64,000 bases of DNA from an uncultured Verrucomicrobiota bacterium (GTDB lineage: Bacteria > Verrucomicrobiota > Verrucomicrobiia > Opitutales > Seribacteraceae), in the NCBI GenBank assembly GCA_902612125.1, contig CACMBV010000001.1, forward strand, positions 124,001-188,000, written 5' to 3'. Position 1 is the stretch's first letter. Each line of letters opens with the position of its first letter. Shown piece after piece: positions 1 to 9,682 of this stretch. The notes beneath the pieces are model-generated. The model was not told where the DNA came from, searched no databases, and saw only the letters and a program-made list of their open reading frames with translations. Both the position numbers and the translations under genes were made by a program.

Positions 1-1
1 A

Positions 2-688
2 GGTTCATGGCCCCTGGAAAATCCATCTGGTAAGAACTGGGTTGAGTTTATTCGCCAACTTCCTCAAGATACTCCTGGCCAAAAAGCCTATCAAAAATTT
101 CTCAAAACTTGGAAAGGAAGCTCAAAAAAGCATCGTGATCTGGGCTTCCTTCGGTTAATAGCCAGGGAATATTTCAAAGTAATTGGCAATACCCAACGTA
201 AATTTGCTCCTAATCATTTAGTCTTTGGAGAACGTTTTGGTATTAATTCACTTAATATTTACGAAACAGTGGTCGTAGAAGTTGTTGAGGAAATGCTCCC
301 CTATGTGGATGCAATTGCCGTGCAACCTCCTTTTCATTCAAAATTTCCTAAAGAAGATTTCGACAAGATTTATAAACTTACTCAAAAACCTATTATGATT
401 TGTGACTTCGCCATTCGATTCAAAGACGGAGATAAGGACATCCGCGGTTGGAAGCCAGAGAGTGATTCAATTGCAGCAGGTAAGGCATACTCTCAATACA
501 TCAAAGATGCGTTCAAAACAAAATATGTGATCGGTTCTTTTTGGTGCAACCCAGTCGACACGAAGGTAGGTTTTGGAAAGCAAGGAGTAAAACAAGGGTT
601 TTTTAATTATGATCTAAGTCCTCGAATCGGACTTTACGAGTCCGTAAAAGTACTGAATCAATTCATTCTCACACAAACTCCGAATTAA
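2..688 (+). CDS. C-terminal part of a clan GH-A (agarase-like) glycoside hydrolase, 5' end outside window
   Basis: The frame is open from base 2 to the TAA at 686-688, so the gene begins left of the window; the GTG at 269 is not a believable start. The 228 visible residues resemble the second half of a beta-agarase/GH50-like barrel: PNHLVFGERF, then YVDAIAVQPP, then KPIMICDFAIRF where relatives place the nucleophile strand, then an SFWCNP strand. Relatives as I know them carry Glu at the nucleophile position (as in IGEFHFG); here it reads CDF, so Asp replaces Glu or the chemistry differs. The first codon GGT is preceded by A, compatible with a catalytic Glu codon exactly at the border. A sulfatase follows 66 bases downstream, which suggests a sulfated polysaccharide as substrate. 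The exact family is not certain. Confidence 0.6.
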   Translation, partial: GSWPLENPSGKNWVEFIRQLPQDTPGQKAYQKFLKTWKGSSKKHRDLGFLRLIAREYFKVIGNTQRKFAPNHLVFGERFGINSLNIYETVVVEVVEEMLPYVDAIAVQPPFHSKFPKEDFDKIYKLTQKPIMICDFAIRFKDGDKDIRGWKPESDSIAAGKAYSQYIKDAFKTKYVIGSFWCNPVDTKVGFGKQGVKQGFFNYDLSPRIGLYESVKVLNQFILTQTPN

Positions 689-754
689 ATAATTTTATCA
701 AACTGGTTTTCAGGAGCAAATAAGGATTAATCTTACAGATACCTATATTTACTT

Positions 755-2182
755 ATGCAACTTCTTTTGAAAATTCTATTTTTCACAATCCCCTTGATTC
801 TGACACAAACCATTTTATTGGGTAAGGACCGCATCTCCGAGATGCCCAACCTGATTATTCTGCTGGCTGACGATTTGGGCTATGGAGAACTTGGATGCCA
901 GGGAAATAATGATATCCCCACACCTAATATAGACGGAATCGCCAAAAAAGGGGTCCGCTTCACTCAAGGCTATGTGACTGCACCCAACTGCAGTCCCTCC
1001 CGAGCCGGTCTAATAACTGGAAAATACGGCACCCGGTTCGGGCATGAGTTCAACCCAACCGGAGCCAAGAACGAGCAGCCGGGCTACGGTCTCCCCCTTT
1101 CTGAAAAGACCCTGGCTGGTTCTCTCTCGATGGCCGGATATGTAAACGGATTGATTGGCAAGTGGCACCTGGGAGGAACCGCAGCATACCATCCGTTTCG
1201 TAGAGGGTTTGATGAATTTTTCGGATTTACTCATGAGGGCCATTACTTTTTGCCCGAACCGTGGGAAGGAACTACTACTTGGTTACGAAGAAAAGTCCTG
1301 CCGGGTGGTGGCAAAGGAGTAAGATCATTTGGTAAAGTAATTTATTCGACTCACTTGGGAAATGAACCTGATTACGACGCCAACAACCCAATTGTTAGGG
1401 GAAGCCAGCCCGTCCACGAAGCAGAGTATTTTACCGATGCCATTACCCGCGAGTCCGTCGATTTCATCGACCGGCATGCCGACAAACCTTTCTTTTTATT
1501 AGTTTCGTACAACGCGGTTCACAGCCCCCTGCAGGCTACGGACAAGTACATGAAAAAGTTCAAGCACATCAAAGATATACAGCGACGAATCTTCGCTGCC
1601 ATGCTTTCAAACCTCGATGATAGTGTAGGCGACATTTTGAAAAAGCTGGAAAAAGAAAACCTGGAAAAGGATACCTTGGTGTTCTTCCTTAGCGATAACG
1701 GTGGCCCTACCAAAGAATTGACGAGCAGCAACCTACCATTACGCGGCGGAAAGGGACAAATGTATGAGGGTGGTATCCGTGTACCCTTCCTTTTCCAATG
1801 GCCTGGAAAAGTGCCAGCCGGGACAGCTTTTGATCGTCCCGTTCTCAGCACGGATATCTTCGCAACCATCCATGCAGCCGCCGGAGCTCCCAGACCTAAA
1901 GGAAAATACATCGAGTCCTATGATCTGCTTCCCTACCTCACGGGGAAATATAAAGAAGATCCCCATGAATGGCTTTATTGGAGACAAGGTCATGAGGCGG
2001 CCTTTCGCGTAGGGAATATGAAAATTCTCAGGCAATCCCCCCCCAAATGGGAGCTCTACGACTTAGCCAAGGATCCATCTGAAACCATGGACTTGAGCAA
2101 AGAACTACCGGACCAATTTGAATTCCTGCTGGAAGGCTGGAAAAAGATCGATGGGCATATGGTTGAGCCTTTATTCAAGTAA
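755..2182 (+). CDS. secreted S1-type sulfatase (arylsulfatase-like)
   Basis: 475 residues, normal for a single-domain sulfatase. A hydrophobic signal peptide (about 1-23) is followed by the metal-binding Asp pair in LLADDLGYG (residues 38-45) and the formylglycine signature CSPSR at residues 79-83, whose Cys must be oxidised by a sulfatase-modifying enzyme not encoded here. GKWHLGG and FFLSDNGGP are further active-site motifs. It hydrolyses sulfate esters, probably on a polysaccharide outside the cytoplasm. It lies directly downstream of a glycoside hydrolase fragment and upstream of a DUF1552-cytochrome pair on the same strand. The C-terminal PKWELYDLAKDPSE is the usual sulfatase tail. No Shine-Dalgarno sequence is visible before the ATG. 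Confidence 0.93.
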   Translation: MQLLLKILFFTIPLILTQTILLGKDRISEMPNLIILLADDLGYGELGCQGNNDIPTPNIDGIAKKGVRFTQGYVTAPNCSPSRAGLITGKYGTRFGHEFNPTGAKNEQPGYGLPLSEKTLAGSLSMAGYVNGLIGKWHLGGTAAYHPFRRGFDEFFGFTHEGHYFLPEPWEGTTTWLRRKVLPGGGKGVRSFGKVIYSTHLGNEPDYDANNPIVRGSQPVHEAEYFTDAITRESVDFIDRHADKPFFLLVSYNAVHSPLQATDKYMKKFKHIKDIQRRIFAAMLSNLDDSVGDILKKLEKENLEKDTLVFFLSDNGGPTKELTSSNLPLRGGKGQMYEGGIRVPFLFQWPGKVPAGTAFDRPVLSTDIFATIHAAAGAPRPKGKYIESYDLLPYLTGKYKEDPHEWLYWRQGHEAAFRVGNMKILRQSPPKWELYDLAKDPSETMDLSKELPDQFEFLLEGWKKIDGHMVEPLFK

Positions 2183-2231
2183 AACGGAACATAACTCTCA
2201 CTACTTTCCCTGGGGTATGTGCTTTGAGAAC

Positions 2232-2260
2232 TTGGCAATTTTGTAATTTTTATATATAAT
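2232..2260 (+). promoter_or_regulatory. sigma70-like promoter for the first DUF1552-DUF1592 pair
   Basis: TTGGCA (2232-2237), a 17-base spacer and a perfect TATAAT (2255-2260). The start codon is at 2270, so transcription would begin about 2-3 bases before the ATG, giving a nearly leaderless mRNA; no Shine-Dalgarno sequence is present. The site lies in the 87-base gap after the sulfatase. Confidence 0.55.
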
Positions 2261-2269
2261 AACGCTTAT

Positions 2270-3553
2270 ATGTATTCACATAAAAAAATCGGCAGACGTC
2301 GCTTCCTGCAGGGAATCGGAGGCTCATTTCTTGCTCTGCCGCTTCTTAATGTCCACTCCTTTGATGGCAATTTTGTCACTCCAAAAAGAATCACTGCAAC
2401 TGGTGTTTTCTATGGTTTTGTCCCTGAAAATTTTCATCCACAACAAACTGGATCAGATTACGAATCCCCACTTTTGTTAAAGTCACTAGAACCTTTCCGT
2501 CAGGACTACACCGTTTTTTCAGGACTTGATCACAACCTTACTGGTGGCCATAACTCCACCAAATTTTTTCTTTCTGGAATTCCCAGCAGTCAATCCAAGG
2601 GGTTTTCTGAGTCCAATATTTCCGTGGATCAAAAGGCGGCCAACTTTGTTGGAGGAGAAACCCGCTACCCCTCCCTTACCCTTGATTCAGATCGTGGATC
2701 CGAGCACACTTTAGCATGGACAAAAAACGGTAATAATATTCAGCCTATTCGAAGCCTGGAAAAGTTGTACCAGTTGCTGTTTCGAAAAGACAACCCTGCT
2801 TCCCTTCGACAGGCAGAAAAAGACTTAGCTGATAAACGCTCAATTCTTGATCTGGCCAGATCGGAGGCTGCAAGCTTCAAGAATGGTTTGGGGAGGGAAG
2901 ATTCCGAGAAACTCGATCAGTATTTTACATCCGTGCGAGAATTTGAAAAACGAATCGAGCAATCCACTGTTTGGCTGGACAAGGAAAAACCAGTTACTCC
3001 TTTCAAATTACCAGCAAGAGCTGACTCCTTAACGCTAAAAGATAAGACTCCCCTTTTCTATGATCTTATGGCATTGGCACTGCAAACTGACTCAACTCGT
3101 GTTATCAGTCTAGCTTTTACTAATCTAGGAAAAGAAAACGGAGGCTTAAGCGGTGTATCCCGGGGGTATCACACTCTTTCACATCATGGTCAGGTTCAGG
3201 ATGCGATCAATGAACTTTCCATCATTGAAAAATTTCATGTGGAGCAATTTTCACGCTTTTTGGGCAAGCTCAAAGATATCACGGAGCCGAACGGTAAAAC
3301 TTTACTCGATAACACCATGGCTCTTCTGGGAAGCGGAATGAGCAATGCAAATTCTCACAGCAATCGGGATCTTCCTGTTTTGCTCGCAGGAGGTGGGTTC
3401 AAACATGGTCAACATTTACACTTTGCCCGTAATGGAAAACATTCCACTCCCCTATGTAATCTCTACCTCTCCATGTTACAGAATTTTGGGCTTGAGATTG
3501 ATACATTTAATACCGCTAGCGGCACCCTTACTGGCCTTACCAAAGTTACCTAA
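2270..3553 (+). CDS. DUF1552 (HXXSHH-motif) secreted protein, Tat signal
   Basis: 427 residues. The N-terminus GRRRFLQGIGGSF is a twin-arginine type signal, so it is probably exported folded. The family motif HxxSHH is seen as HTLSHH at residues 301-306, in a region reading GVSRGYHTLSHHG. DUF1552 proteins are abundant in Planctomycetes and Verrucomicrobia and are almost always encoded beside DUF1592/DUF1588 cytochrome-like proteins, as here (12-base gap to the next gene). The fold recalls alkaline-phosphatase-like/DUF1501 proteins, but no activity is established. A near-consensus promoter sits immediately before the start, so the pair may be expressed apart from the upstream sulfatase. Function unknown. 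Confidence 0.9.
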   Translation: MYSHKKIGRRRFLQGIGGSFLALPLLNVHSFDGNFVTPKRITATGVFYGFVPENFHPQQTGSDYESPLLLKSLEPFRQDYTVFSGLDHNLTGGHNSTKFFLSGIPSSQSKGFSESNISVDQKAANFVGGETRYPSLTLDSDRGSEHTLAWTKNGNNIQPIRSLEKLYQLLFRKDNPASLRQAEKDLADKRSILDLARSEAASFKNGLGREDSEKLDQYFTSVREFEKRIEQSTVWLDKEKPVTPFKLPARADSLTLKDKTPLFYDLMALALQTDSTRVISLAFTNLGKENGGLSGVSRGYHTLSHHGQVQDAINELSIIEKFHVEQFSRFLGKLKDITEPNGKTLLDNTMALLGSGMSNANSHSNRDLPVLLAGGGFKHGQHLHFARNGKHSTPLCNLYLSMLQNFGLEIDTFNTASGTLTGLTKVT

Positions 3554-3564
3554 AATTTTTAAAG

Positions 3565-6162
3565 ATGGAACTCGTTGTAAGGATTTACGGGATTATCTTA
3601 TTTTCCTGTCTGGTATCTTCGCCAACAAAAGTATTCTCCAAACCAATTGAATTCGATGACGGGGTTCATCAGTTTATCAATAATTACTGCATTCGTTGTC
3701 ATGGTATCGATGAGGAAAAAGGGGATCGTACCTTTCATGAGCTTAGCTACCGAGAGAATGAGAAAAGATTAATTAATCTGGAAAATCCGGATAAAGTAAA
3801 TCTTCTCCAAGATATATTGGATCAACTCAATCTTGGAGAGATGCCACCAAGAAAAAAAAATGTGGATCATCCCAGTGAAAGTGAAATCCAAAAGAGCATA
3901 AATTGGCTAAGCAGTACCCTTCTCGAAATGGAAAAAAACCGGGGGCCCAAACAAACGGTACTTCGAAGATTGAACCGCAGAGAATACCGTAACACCATGC
4001 GTGACCTTTTGGGACTTAATGATCTACCCTTTGACTTCACTCTGGACTTTCCATCGGATGAAAATGATCACGGTTTTGTGAATATTGGGGATGCCCTCAA
4101 TTTATCAGATCAGCACCTCGATGCCTATCTAAAGGCGGCTGACCGGTATCTGCGAATGGCATTTCGTTTTGATGAAATCAAAAAATCAGAAACCCAGATA
4201 ATCAAGCCCAAAGATTGGGGCTATCCCGAAAAGCAGGACAAAACTCCATGGATGTACCGCGTGTATCAACCCGGAAAGTTTCTCGATTTTGCCGCAGGAA
4301 AAAAACAACTTTCCGAGCATTTCGATCTAGGCACATTCCCTCACGCCTGGTACAGAAAAACAAAGGGCATTCAAACACCGGGTTACTACAAGGTTGTCCT
4401 TACGGCAGAAGCCGTTCGTAGGCTAACCCATCCCTACGATCCGAAAATGATACCCACCAATCTGGAAGCTCCCATGCAACTCTCCCTGTACATTTCGAGA
4501 GGAAATCAGGGAACAGCTTCTGATTCGCTCACTTTCCGATCCAAGATTGGTCACTGGGATCTCGCTGATCATCAAAACACAAAATTCGAAGTGGTCACCT
4601 GGATGGATGAAAAGGATGTTCCCTTTGTTAACTGGGATAATGGCCCCGGTCCCTCTGATTATTGGATGCGGGACATTTGTAAAGAATATCATACTGACAT
4701 CGAGTTTCAGGGAAAACAAGGATCCCACGCCTGGCATATCATAGGAAAGGACCTCGTTCCCGGCCGAATTGTCTCAGATGTATGGAAAGGGCCCGTCATT
4801 CGACTTCATGACTTCCGGATCGTTGGCCCCCTTCCCTACACCTACAGCACAAAAGCCCAGAATGTTTTCCTCAATGATAAGAAAAATCTTTCCCAGGTGA
4901 ATCTACCCTTGGCATTTTCCAGATTCGCACGCCGGGCATTTAGAAAACCAGTCAGTCGGAAGGATATCGAACCGTATCTTGAAATCGAAAAACATGCCCG
5001 CACGAAACTTGGCCGTAACCAAGAGGAAGCATTTTTCCTCGCCCTAAAGGCAATGCTTGTCTCTCCCGACTTTCTCTACATCCGTGAGGAAAAGTCTAAA
5101 TTGGACAGGCTTAACAGCTTTGAAATTGCCAATCGATTGTCTCATTTTGTGTGGTCTTCATTACCCGATAATGATCTGTTCACACTGGCAAAGGATGAAA
5201 AACTCCAAGATCGGGAGATACTGAAGCAACAGGTGATCCGCCTGCTCAATGATGATCGTAGTCGGTCCTTTGTGGAAGGTTTTGCAGATAGCTGGTTACG
5301 CTTGGACAAACTGGGAACCATGCCGCCCGCTTCCCTAAAATTTAGGGAGTATTATCGATATGGACTTAATGATGCGATGTTGGAAGAAACATACCGCTTT
5401 GTCTCCAATGCCGTTGAGGAGAATGTACCCGTTACAGATTTCATCCACTCAGATTATGCTTTTATCAATCAGGATCTGGCCCGTCATTACAAAATGGAAG
5501 GAATTGAAGGGATTCATTTCCGGAAGGTTTCCCTTCCGAGCGAAAGCATGCGTGGCGGCCTACTGGGACAGGCTAGTATTCTGACACTTACTGCCAATGG
5601 AGTTGACACCTCGCCAGTAATCCGAGGGATCTGGGTACTGGAAAGCCTGCTCGGCACTCCCCCTTCGCCTCCTCCACCTGATGTAGAACTGATTGATCCT
5701 GATGTACGCGGTGCCAAAACCATGAAAGAGCTCCTCGAAAAACATAGATCAGTCCAAGCATGTGCGGATTGTCATGCTAAGATTGACCCGTATGGTTTTC
5801 CGCTTGAATATTTCGATCCAGTGGGAGGATATCGCCCGACTTACTATCGTTCCCGGTTCTGGAAAAATTCCACCCAGACGACACAACTTATTCCCGCCAA
5901 ACCAATTGATGGAACAGCCACTCTAAGCTCTGGAGAAAATGTTTATGGTCCCCGTTCTCTGAGAAAGTCTCTCCTAACAAAAAAACATCTACTAGCCCGA
6001 AACCTTGCTGAAAAACTATTGATTTACGGCACGGGTCGAGAAATTACTCTTCGGGACAAAAACGAAGCCCGGGAAATTGCCGATTCCATTCTTTCCGAAA
6101 ATTTTGGTTTCCAGGATTTAATCGTAAAGGTAGCCACCAGCGACGCCTTCAGTCGTAAATAA
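3565..6162 (+). CDS. DUF1592/DUF1588 Planctomycete-type cytochrome c protein
   Basis: 865 residues with a signal peptide (about 1-25). A first c-type heme motif CIRCH lies at residues 42-46 (PSCyt1-like). Then come DUF1587 (LNRREYRNTMRDLLGL, about 134-151), DUF1595 (FARRAFRKPVSRKDIEPY), DUF1592 (SPDFLYIREE...RLSHFVWSSLPDNDL), DUF1588 (GVDTSPVIRGIWVLESLLG, Pro-rich after) and DUF1585 at the end. A second heme motif, CADCH, lies at about 733-737. The architecture suggests an exported diheme protein acting with its DUF1552 partner encoded 12 bases upstream. A role in extracytoplasmic electron transfer is inference; no substrate is known for the family. Confidence 0.92.
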   Translation: MELVVRIYGIILFSCLVSSPTKVFSKPIEFDDGVHQFINNYCIRCHGIDEEKGDRTFHELSYRENEKRLINLENPDKVNLLQDILDQLNLGEMPPRKKNVDHPSESEIQKSINWLSSTLLEMEKNRGPKQTVLRRLNRREYRNTMRDLLGLNDLPFDFTLDFPSDENDHGFVNIGDALNLSDQHLDAYLKAADRYLRMAFRFDEIKKSETQIIKPKDWGYPEKQDKTPWMYRVYQPGKFLDFAAGKKQLSEHFDLGTFPHAWYRKTKGIQTPGYYKVVLTAEAVRRLTHPYDPKMIPTNLEAPMQLSLYISRGNQGTASDSLTFRSKIGHWDLADHQNTKFEVVTWMDEKDVPFVNWDNGPGPSDYWMRDICKEYHTDIEFQGKQGSHAWHIIGKDLVPGRIVSDVWKGPVIRLHDFRIVGPLPYTYSTKAQNVFLNDKKNLSQVNLPLAFSRFARRAFRKPVSRKDIEPYLEIEKHARTKLGRNQEEAFFLALKAMLVSPDFLYIREEKSKLDRLNSFEIANRLSHFVWSSLPDNDLFTLAKDEKLQDREILKQQVIRLLNDDRSRSFVEGFADSWLRLDKLGTMPPASLKFREYYRYGLNDAMLEETYRFVSNAVEENVPVTDFIHSDYAFINQDLARHYKMEGIEGIHFRKVSLPSESMRGGLLGQASILTLTANGVDTSPVIRGIWVLESLLGTPPSPPPPDVELIDPDVRGAKTMKELLEKHRSVQACADCHAKIDPYGFPLEYFDPVGGYRPTYYRSRFWKNSTQTTQLIPAKPIDGTATLSSGENVYGPRSLRKSLLTKKHLLARNLAEKLLIYGTGREITLRDKNEAREIADSILSENFGFQDLIVKVATSDAFSRK

Positions 6163-6259
6163 ATTCAGGTTTAAACTTCGAAGTTAGAAAGGCGGTTTAC
6201 TGTCGACCTTGAATCATTGTCTGCTAATTTGGATTTCTCTCAAATCCACACTCTCATCC

Positions 6260-8071
6260 ATGATAAAATCTGCCCTTTTACTTTGTTGCTTCACTCTTTC
6301 ACTACACGGTAAAGACACCCTCACACCCATAACTGACTCAGCAAAGCTTCCCAAAAGTGCAATGGAACTTTGGCAGGCTTACCACCCTCAGGCGGAACCA
6401 TTAGAGGTTAAAATAATTAAAGAATGGAAAACTAACGAGGTCACCACCCGCTACCTTACTTACAAAGTCGGTCGATTCAAGGGAGCCAATTCGCGGGTCT
6501 CCGCTTATTATTCTTTTCCGAATAAACCGGGGAAGCATCCTGCATTCGTATGGGCCCACGGTGGCGGTCAAAGAGCCGAGAAAAATCGTAGTATTTATTT
6601 TGCTAAGCAGGGCTTTGCCAACATCGACATCAATTGGCTTGGAAGACCGGTGGAAGAGGATATGGGAATTAACACCGACTGGGGAAAAGTGGATCCCACC
6701 CAGGGTCCGAAATTCTACTCCAAAGCCTTACGCAAAGGATGGAAGGTAAACCTGCAACCCGATGAATTTTCAATCGACCCCATTCCCAGTCCCCGAAACT
6801 CCAACTGGATACTCCTTTCAATGGCGGGTCGACGGGCGATTACATTTCTTCAAGATCAACCTCAGGTAAAGGCAGACAGAATCGGTTTCACCGGCTTTTC
6901 CATGGGAGGGATGATCACTGCCCTTACCGCGATTGACCCGCGCTTGAAAGCGGTCGCTCCGTTTGTGGGGGGCTCCGGGTTTAAAGAAGTCGATTTCCCT
7001 GGTGGAATTGTCGGGAGCAGTAAGCGTCAGCAGTTTCAAAATCTTGAAATGTACCAGAAGGTTATCGATCCGCAATCATACTGGCCTCATGTACAATGTC
7101 CAGTTGCCTTCATCACTTCGTCAAACGACTTTCATTCCACCTTTGAAAGAATCTACAGATCGATGGATTTGCTTCCGCATGACGATTGGAGAGTGTCTTC
7201 CAATGTTCATTATAACCATCAAGTTGGTCCCGAGGGATGGGCAGTGCTCAATCTATGGTTCAGGAAATATCTGGGAGATGAAGAGATTGTAATCCCGGAA
7301 ACACCGCCGTCGAATTTCTCTTTAGAGAATGGAATTGCCACCTTCTCCGTATCACCCAAGGCAATCAATCGACTGGCTGAAGTCAAAATCTACTACAGCT
7401 ACGATCCGAATTCCCGCACCCGTTTCTGGCACCATGCGGATGCTAAAAAGTCAGATAATACCTGGATCACCGAGATCCCAGTGTACTCCAAACTTCCCCT
7501 CTATGTATTCGGACATTGTACCTATCATTTAGATCAGAAAATGATTCTACAAGTTGGGAGTTCCACTACTTTTTCGATTAATTCCAAGCAAGCAATCCAT
7601 GAACCTGAAAACATTGATCTTAACGAAATGTCCAAGCTGGCAAAAAGCGGACTAATTGAGGACTTTTCCAATGGCTCTGCAGACTGGGCCAGTCGAAACG
7701 GCGAAAGTCTTACCACCTACAAACTACAGAGCCCGATGATCAAACGTTCAAACGACAAGGCTTTGGCTTTCACCATTGACCCTCAGGGAAGAGATCACAC
7801 CCTTCGTCTTCGCCTGGGCAGTTCATTTCTTAGTCGGGAAAACAATCTCGGTACTTTTACTTACAACACACAAGTCAACGGAAAAGGCCCTCAGCAAATT
7901 CTGGTTAACCGAAAAGACTTCAAGAGTGAAAAGAATCTGGAACTGGAATGGGCCAAGGTTTCAACATTCAATGTAACCCTGGTTGATCATACGAAAAGGA
8001 GAGCCATTAGGCTAACAGATCCTGAAACGCACTCCATTTTAAAAAGAATTGAATTGATCGACCGCCCCTAG
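6260..8071 (+). CDS. secreted alpha/beta hydrolase (acetyl-esterase / dienelactone-hydrolase-like)
   Basis: I choose the ATG at 6260 because it places a clean signal peptide (MIKSALLLCCFTLSLHG) at the N-terminus; an upstream TTG at 6209 would add 17 residues before it. The product is 603 residues. The N-terminal half is an alpha/beta hydrolase with the oxyanion segment WAHGGGQ, the nucleophile elbow GFSMGG, an acid candidate in SSNDFHS and a His candidate in VHYNHQVGPEGW. The C-terminal 200 residues form a beta-rich region resembling a carbohydrate-binding or CIA30-like sandwich. It probably removes acyl groups from polysaccharide, together with the flanking sulfatases. The substrate cannot be read from the sequence. 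Confidence 0.8.
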   Translation: MIKSALLLCCFTLSLHGKDTLTPITDSAKLPKSAMELWQAYHPQAEPLEVKIIKEWKTNEVTTRYLTYKVGRFKGANSRVSAYYSFPNKPGKHPAFVWAHGGGQRAEKNRSIYFAKQGFANIDINWLGRPVEEDMGINTDWGKVDPTQGPKFYSKALRKGWKVNLQPDEFSIDPIPSPRNSNWILLSMAGRRAITFLQDQPQVKADRIGFTGFSMGGMITALTAIDPRLKAVAPFVGGSGFKEVDFPGGIVGSSKRQQFQNLEMYQKVIDPQSYWPHVQCPVAFITSSNDFHSTFERIYRSMDLLPHDDWRVSSNVHYNHQVGPEGWAVLNLWFRKYLGDEEIVIPETPPSNFSLENGIATFSVSPKAINRLAEVKIYYSYDPNSRTRFWHHADAKKSDNTWITEIPVYSKLPLYVFGHCTYHLDQKMILQVGSSTTFSINSKQAIHEPENIDLNEMSKLAKSGLIEDFSNGSADWASRNGESLTTYKLQSPMIKRSNDKALAFTIDPQGRDHTLRLRLGSSFLSRENNLGTFTYNTQVNGKGPQQILVNRKDFKSEKNLELEWAKVSTFNVTLVDHTKRRAIRLTDPETHSILKRIELIDRP

Positions 8072-8132
8072 TTTTCTGTTCAAGGGTTTATTCTTGGTTG
8101 CCTTGCTACCATGGTAAGACAACCCTTATGAA

Positions 8133-9682
8133 ATGAATATTTGTAAGCCTTTTTCAGTCATTCTCGTTTTTATTGCCCTAAGTTTCCCTCTTTCAGCCAA
8201 GCAACCCAACATTCTTTTTATTTTACCGACGATCATTCCCATCGGGCAGTGGGTTGCTACCCGGAATCACCCGATTGGGTGAAAACACCCCATATCGATT
8301 CCCTCGCCAAAAATGGTATTCGTTTTGCCAATTGCTACATGGGATCCTGGTGCATGGGTGCCCGTGCAACCTTGCTTACGGGTTTTCAAACCTATGGGAT
8401 TAAATCGATGCGAATGAAGGGGAAATATCCAGGTAGCGTCTATGATAGTAGTAAATCTCCCTTTTGGCCGGCGGTCTTTCGGAAAAACGGGTATCAGACC
8501 GCTCAGGTGGGAAAATGGCATACCGGGACAGATAACGGTTACGGGCGTGACTGGGATTTTCAAAAGGTCTGGAACCGACCTGCTTTTCCGGAAAATTCAG
8601 GAAATTATTTCAAGGAACAGCTAATCCAGACCAATGGAAAAAAAGCGGTAATGACCCAAGGCTACTCTACGGACAATTACACCAAGTGGGCGGAGGAGTA
8701 TATTAGGGGTAGACACGGCAAAAAGAAAGGTAAGCCATTCTATCTCTGGGTCTGTTATGGAGCGGTCCATGGACCCTTTACTCCCGCTACCAGACACTTG
8801 GAAAAGTATCCGGAGGTAAAGGTCGAAATTCCTGCGGACATCTATCCACCCCGAATAGGCAAACCAAAATATTCACGGGAGAAAGAACAATGGATCCGGG
8901 GAAAGAACGGATTGCCGGTTCTCAAAAATAAAAGATTTTCCGGGCGTACCGTCAGTGGAAAATTCATTCATGGTATAGATCTTCATTCTCTGGAAAGACA
9001 ATATCATCAGGGTGTGCTTGCCATTGACGAAGGTGTCGGAAAATTGATCAAGGCACTCAAGGATACCGGGCAGTATGAAAATACGCTAATCGTATTTGGA
9101 GCAGATCAGGGAATCGCCTGGGGGCAAAAGGGATTCCAGATGAAACTCGCTCCGTATGACGGCACCATTCGCGGACCGTTAATTGTAAGTATGCCTAAAA
9201 AGCTTCCTTGCGGAAAAGTCTGTGAAAAACCAGTCGGTGGGGCTGACCTTGTGCCCACTTTCTTTGAGGCTGCAAAACTTCAACCGCCCTGGAAAATGCA
9301 CGGTCGCGATCTGACACCACTCCTCAATACTCCAACGGATAAATCCTGGAATTCTCCCTTGTTACTTGCCCATACCGGCATGAGCTTTGGAGAAGATTGT
9401 GATGAGATTATTGATATGAAAGATGATCCCATATATCAAAAGCAGGAGGTTCCATGGTGGGTATTCCTTCGCACCAATCGGTATAAATATATTCGTAACC
9501 TGTTATCGGGAGAAACCGAGGAACTTTATGACATGAAAAATGATCCGGAGGAATTGGTCAACCTGGCCGCAAATAAAAAGAATCTCTCTTTGGTCCGAAA
9601 ACTTCGGGCCCGCACCATCAAGGAACTTGAAAAAACAGACTGTAAGTTTGCCTTGAAGATGCCACCGGTTCTCAATCCTTAA
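8133..9682 (+). pseudogene. S1-type sulfatase interrupted by a one-base frameshift near its N-terminus
   Basis: Starting at ATG 8133 there is a good signal peptide (MNICKPFSVILVFIALSF) and the sulfatase start KQPNILFI. The frame is then lost in a T run (8221-8224): one T fewer than needed for FIFTDDHSH. Reading on in the shifted frame restores a full-length sulfatase to 9682. The shift is either a true mutation, a sequencing error in a homopolymer, or (less likely) a recoding site. If corrected, the formylglycine motif reads CMGAR at residues 74-78, with Gly where the consensus CxPxR/CxAxR has Pro or Ala. The rest is intact (GKWHTG, GADQGIAWG, NRYKYIRN). It overlaps the convergent gene by four bases at its stop. 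Confidence 0.85.

Noticed and set aside
8108-8117. TACCATGGTA palindrome before the frameshifted sulfatase
   Set aside because: A 10-base palindrome is expected by chance; no nearby promoter elements support an operator.
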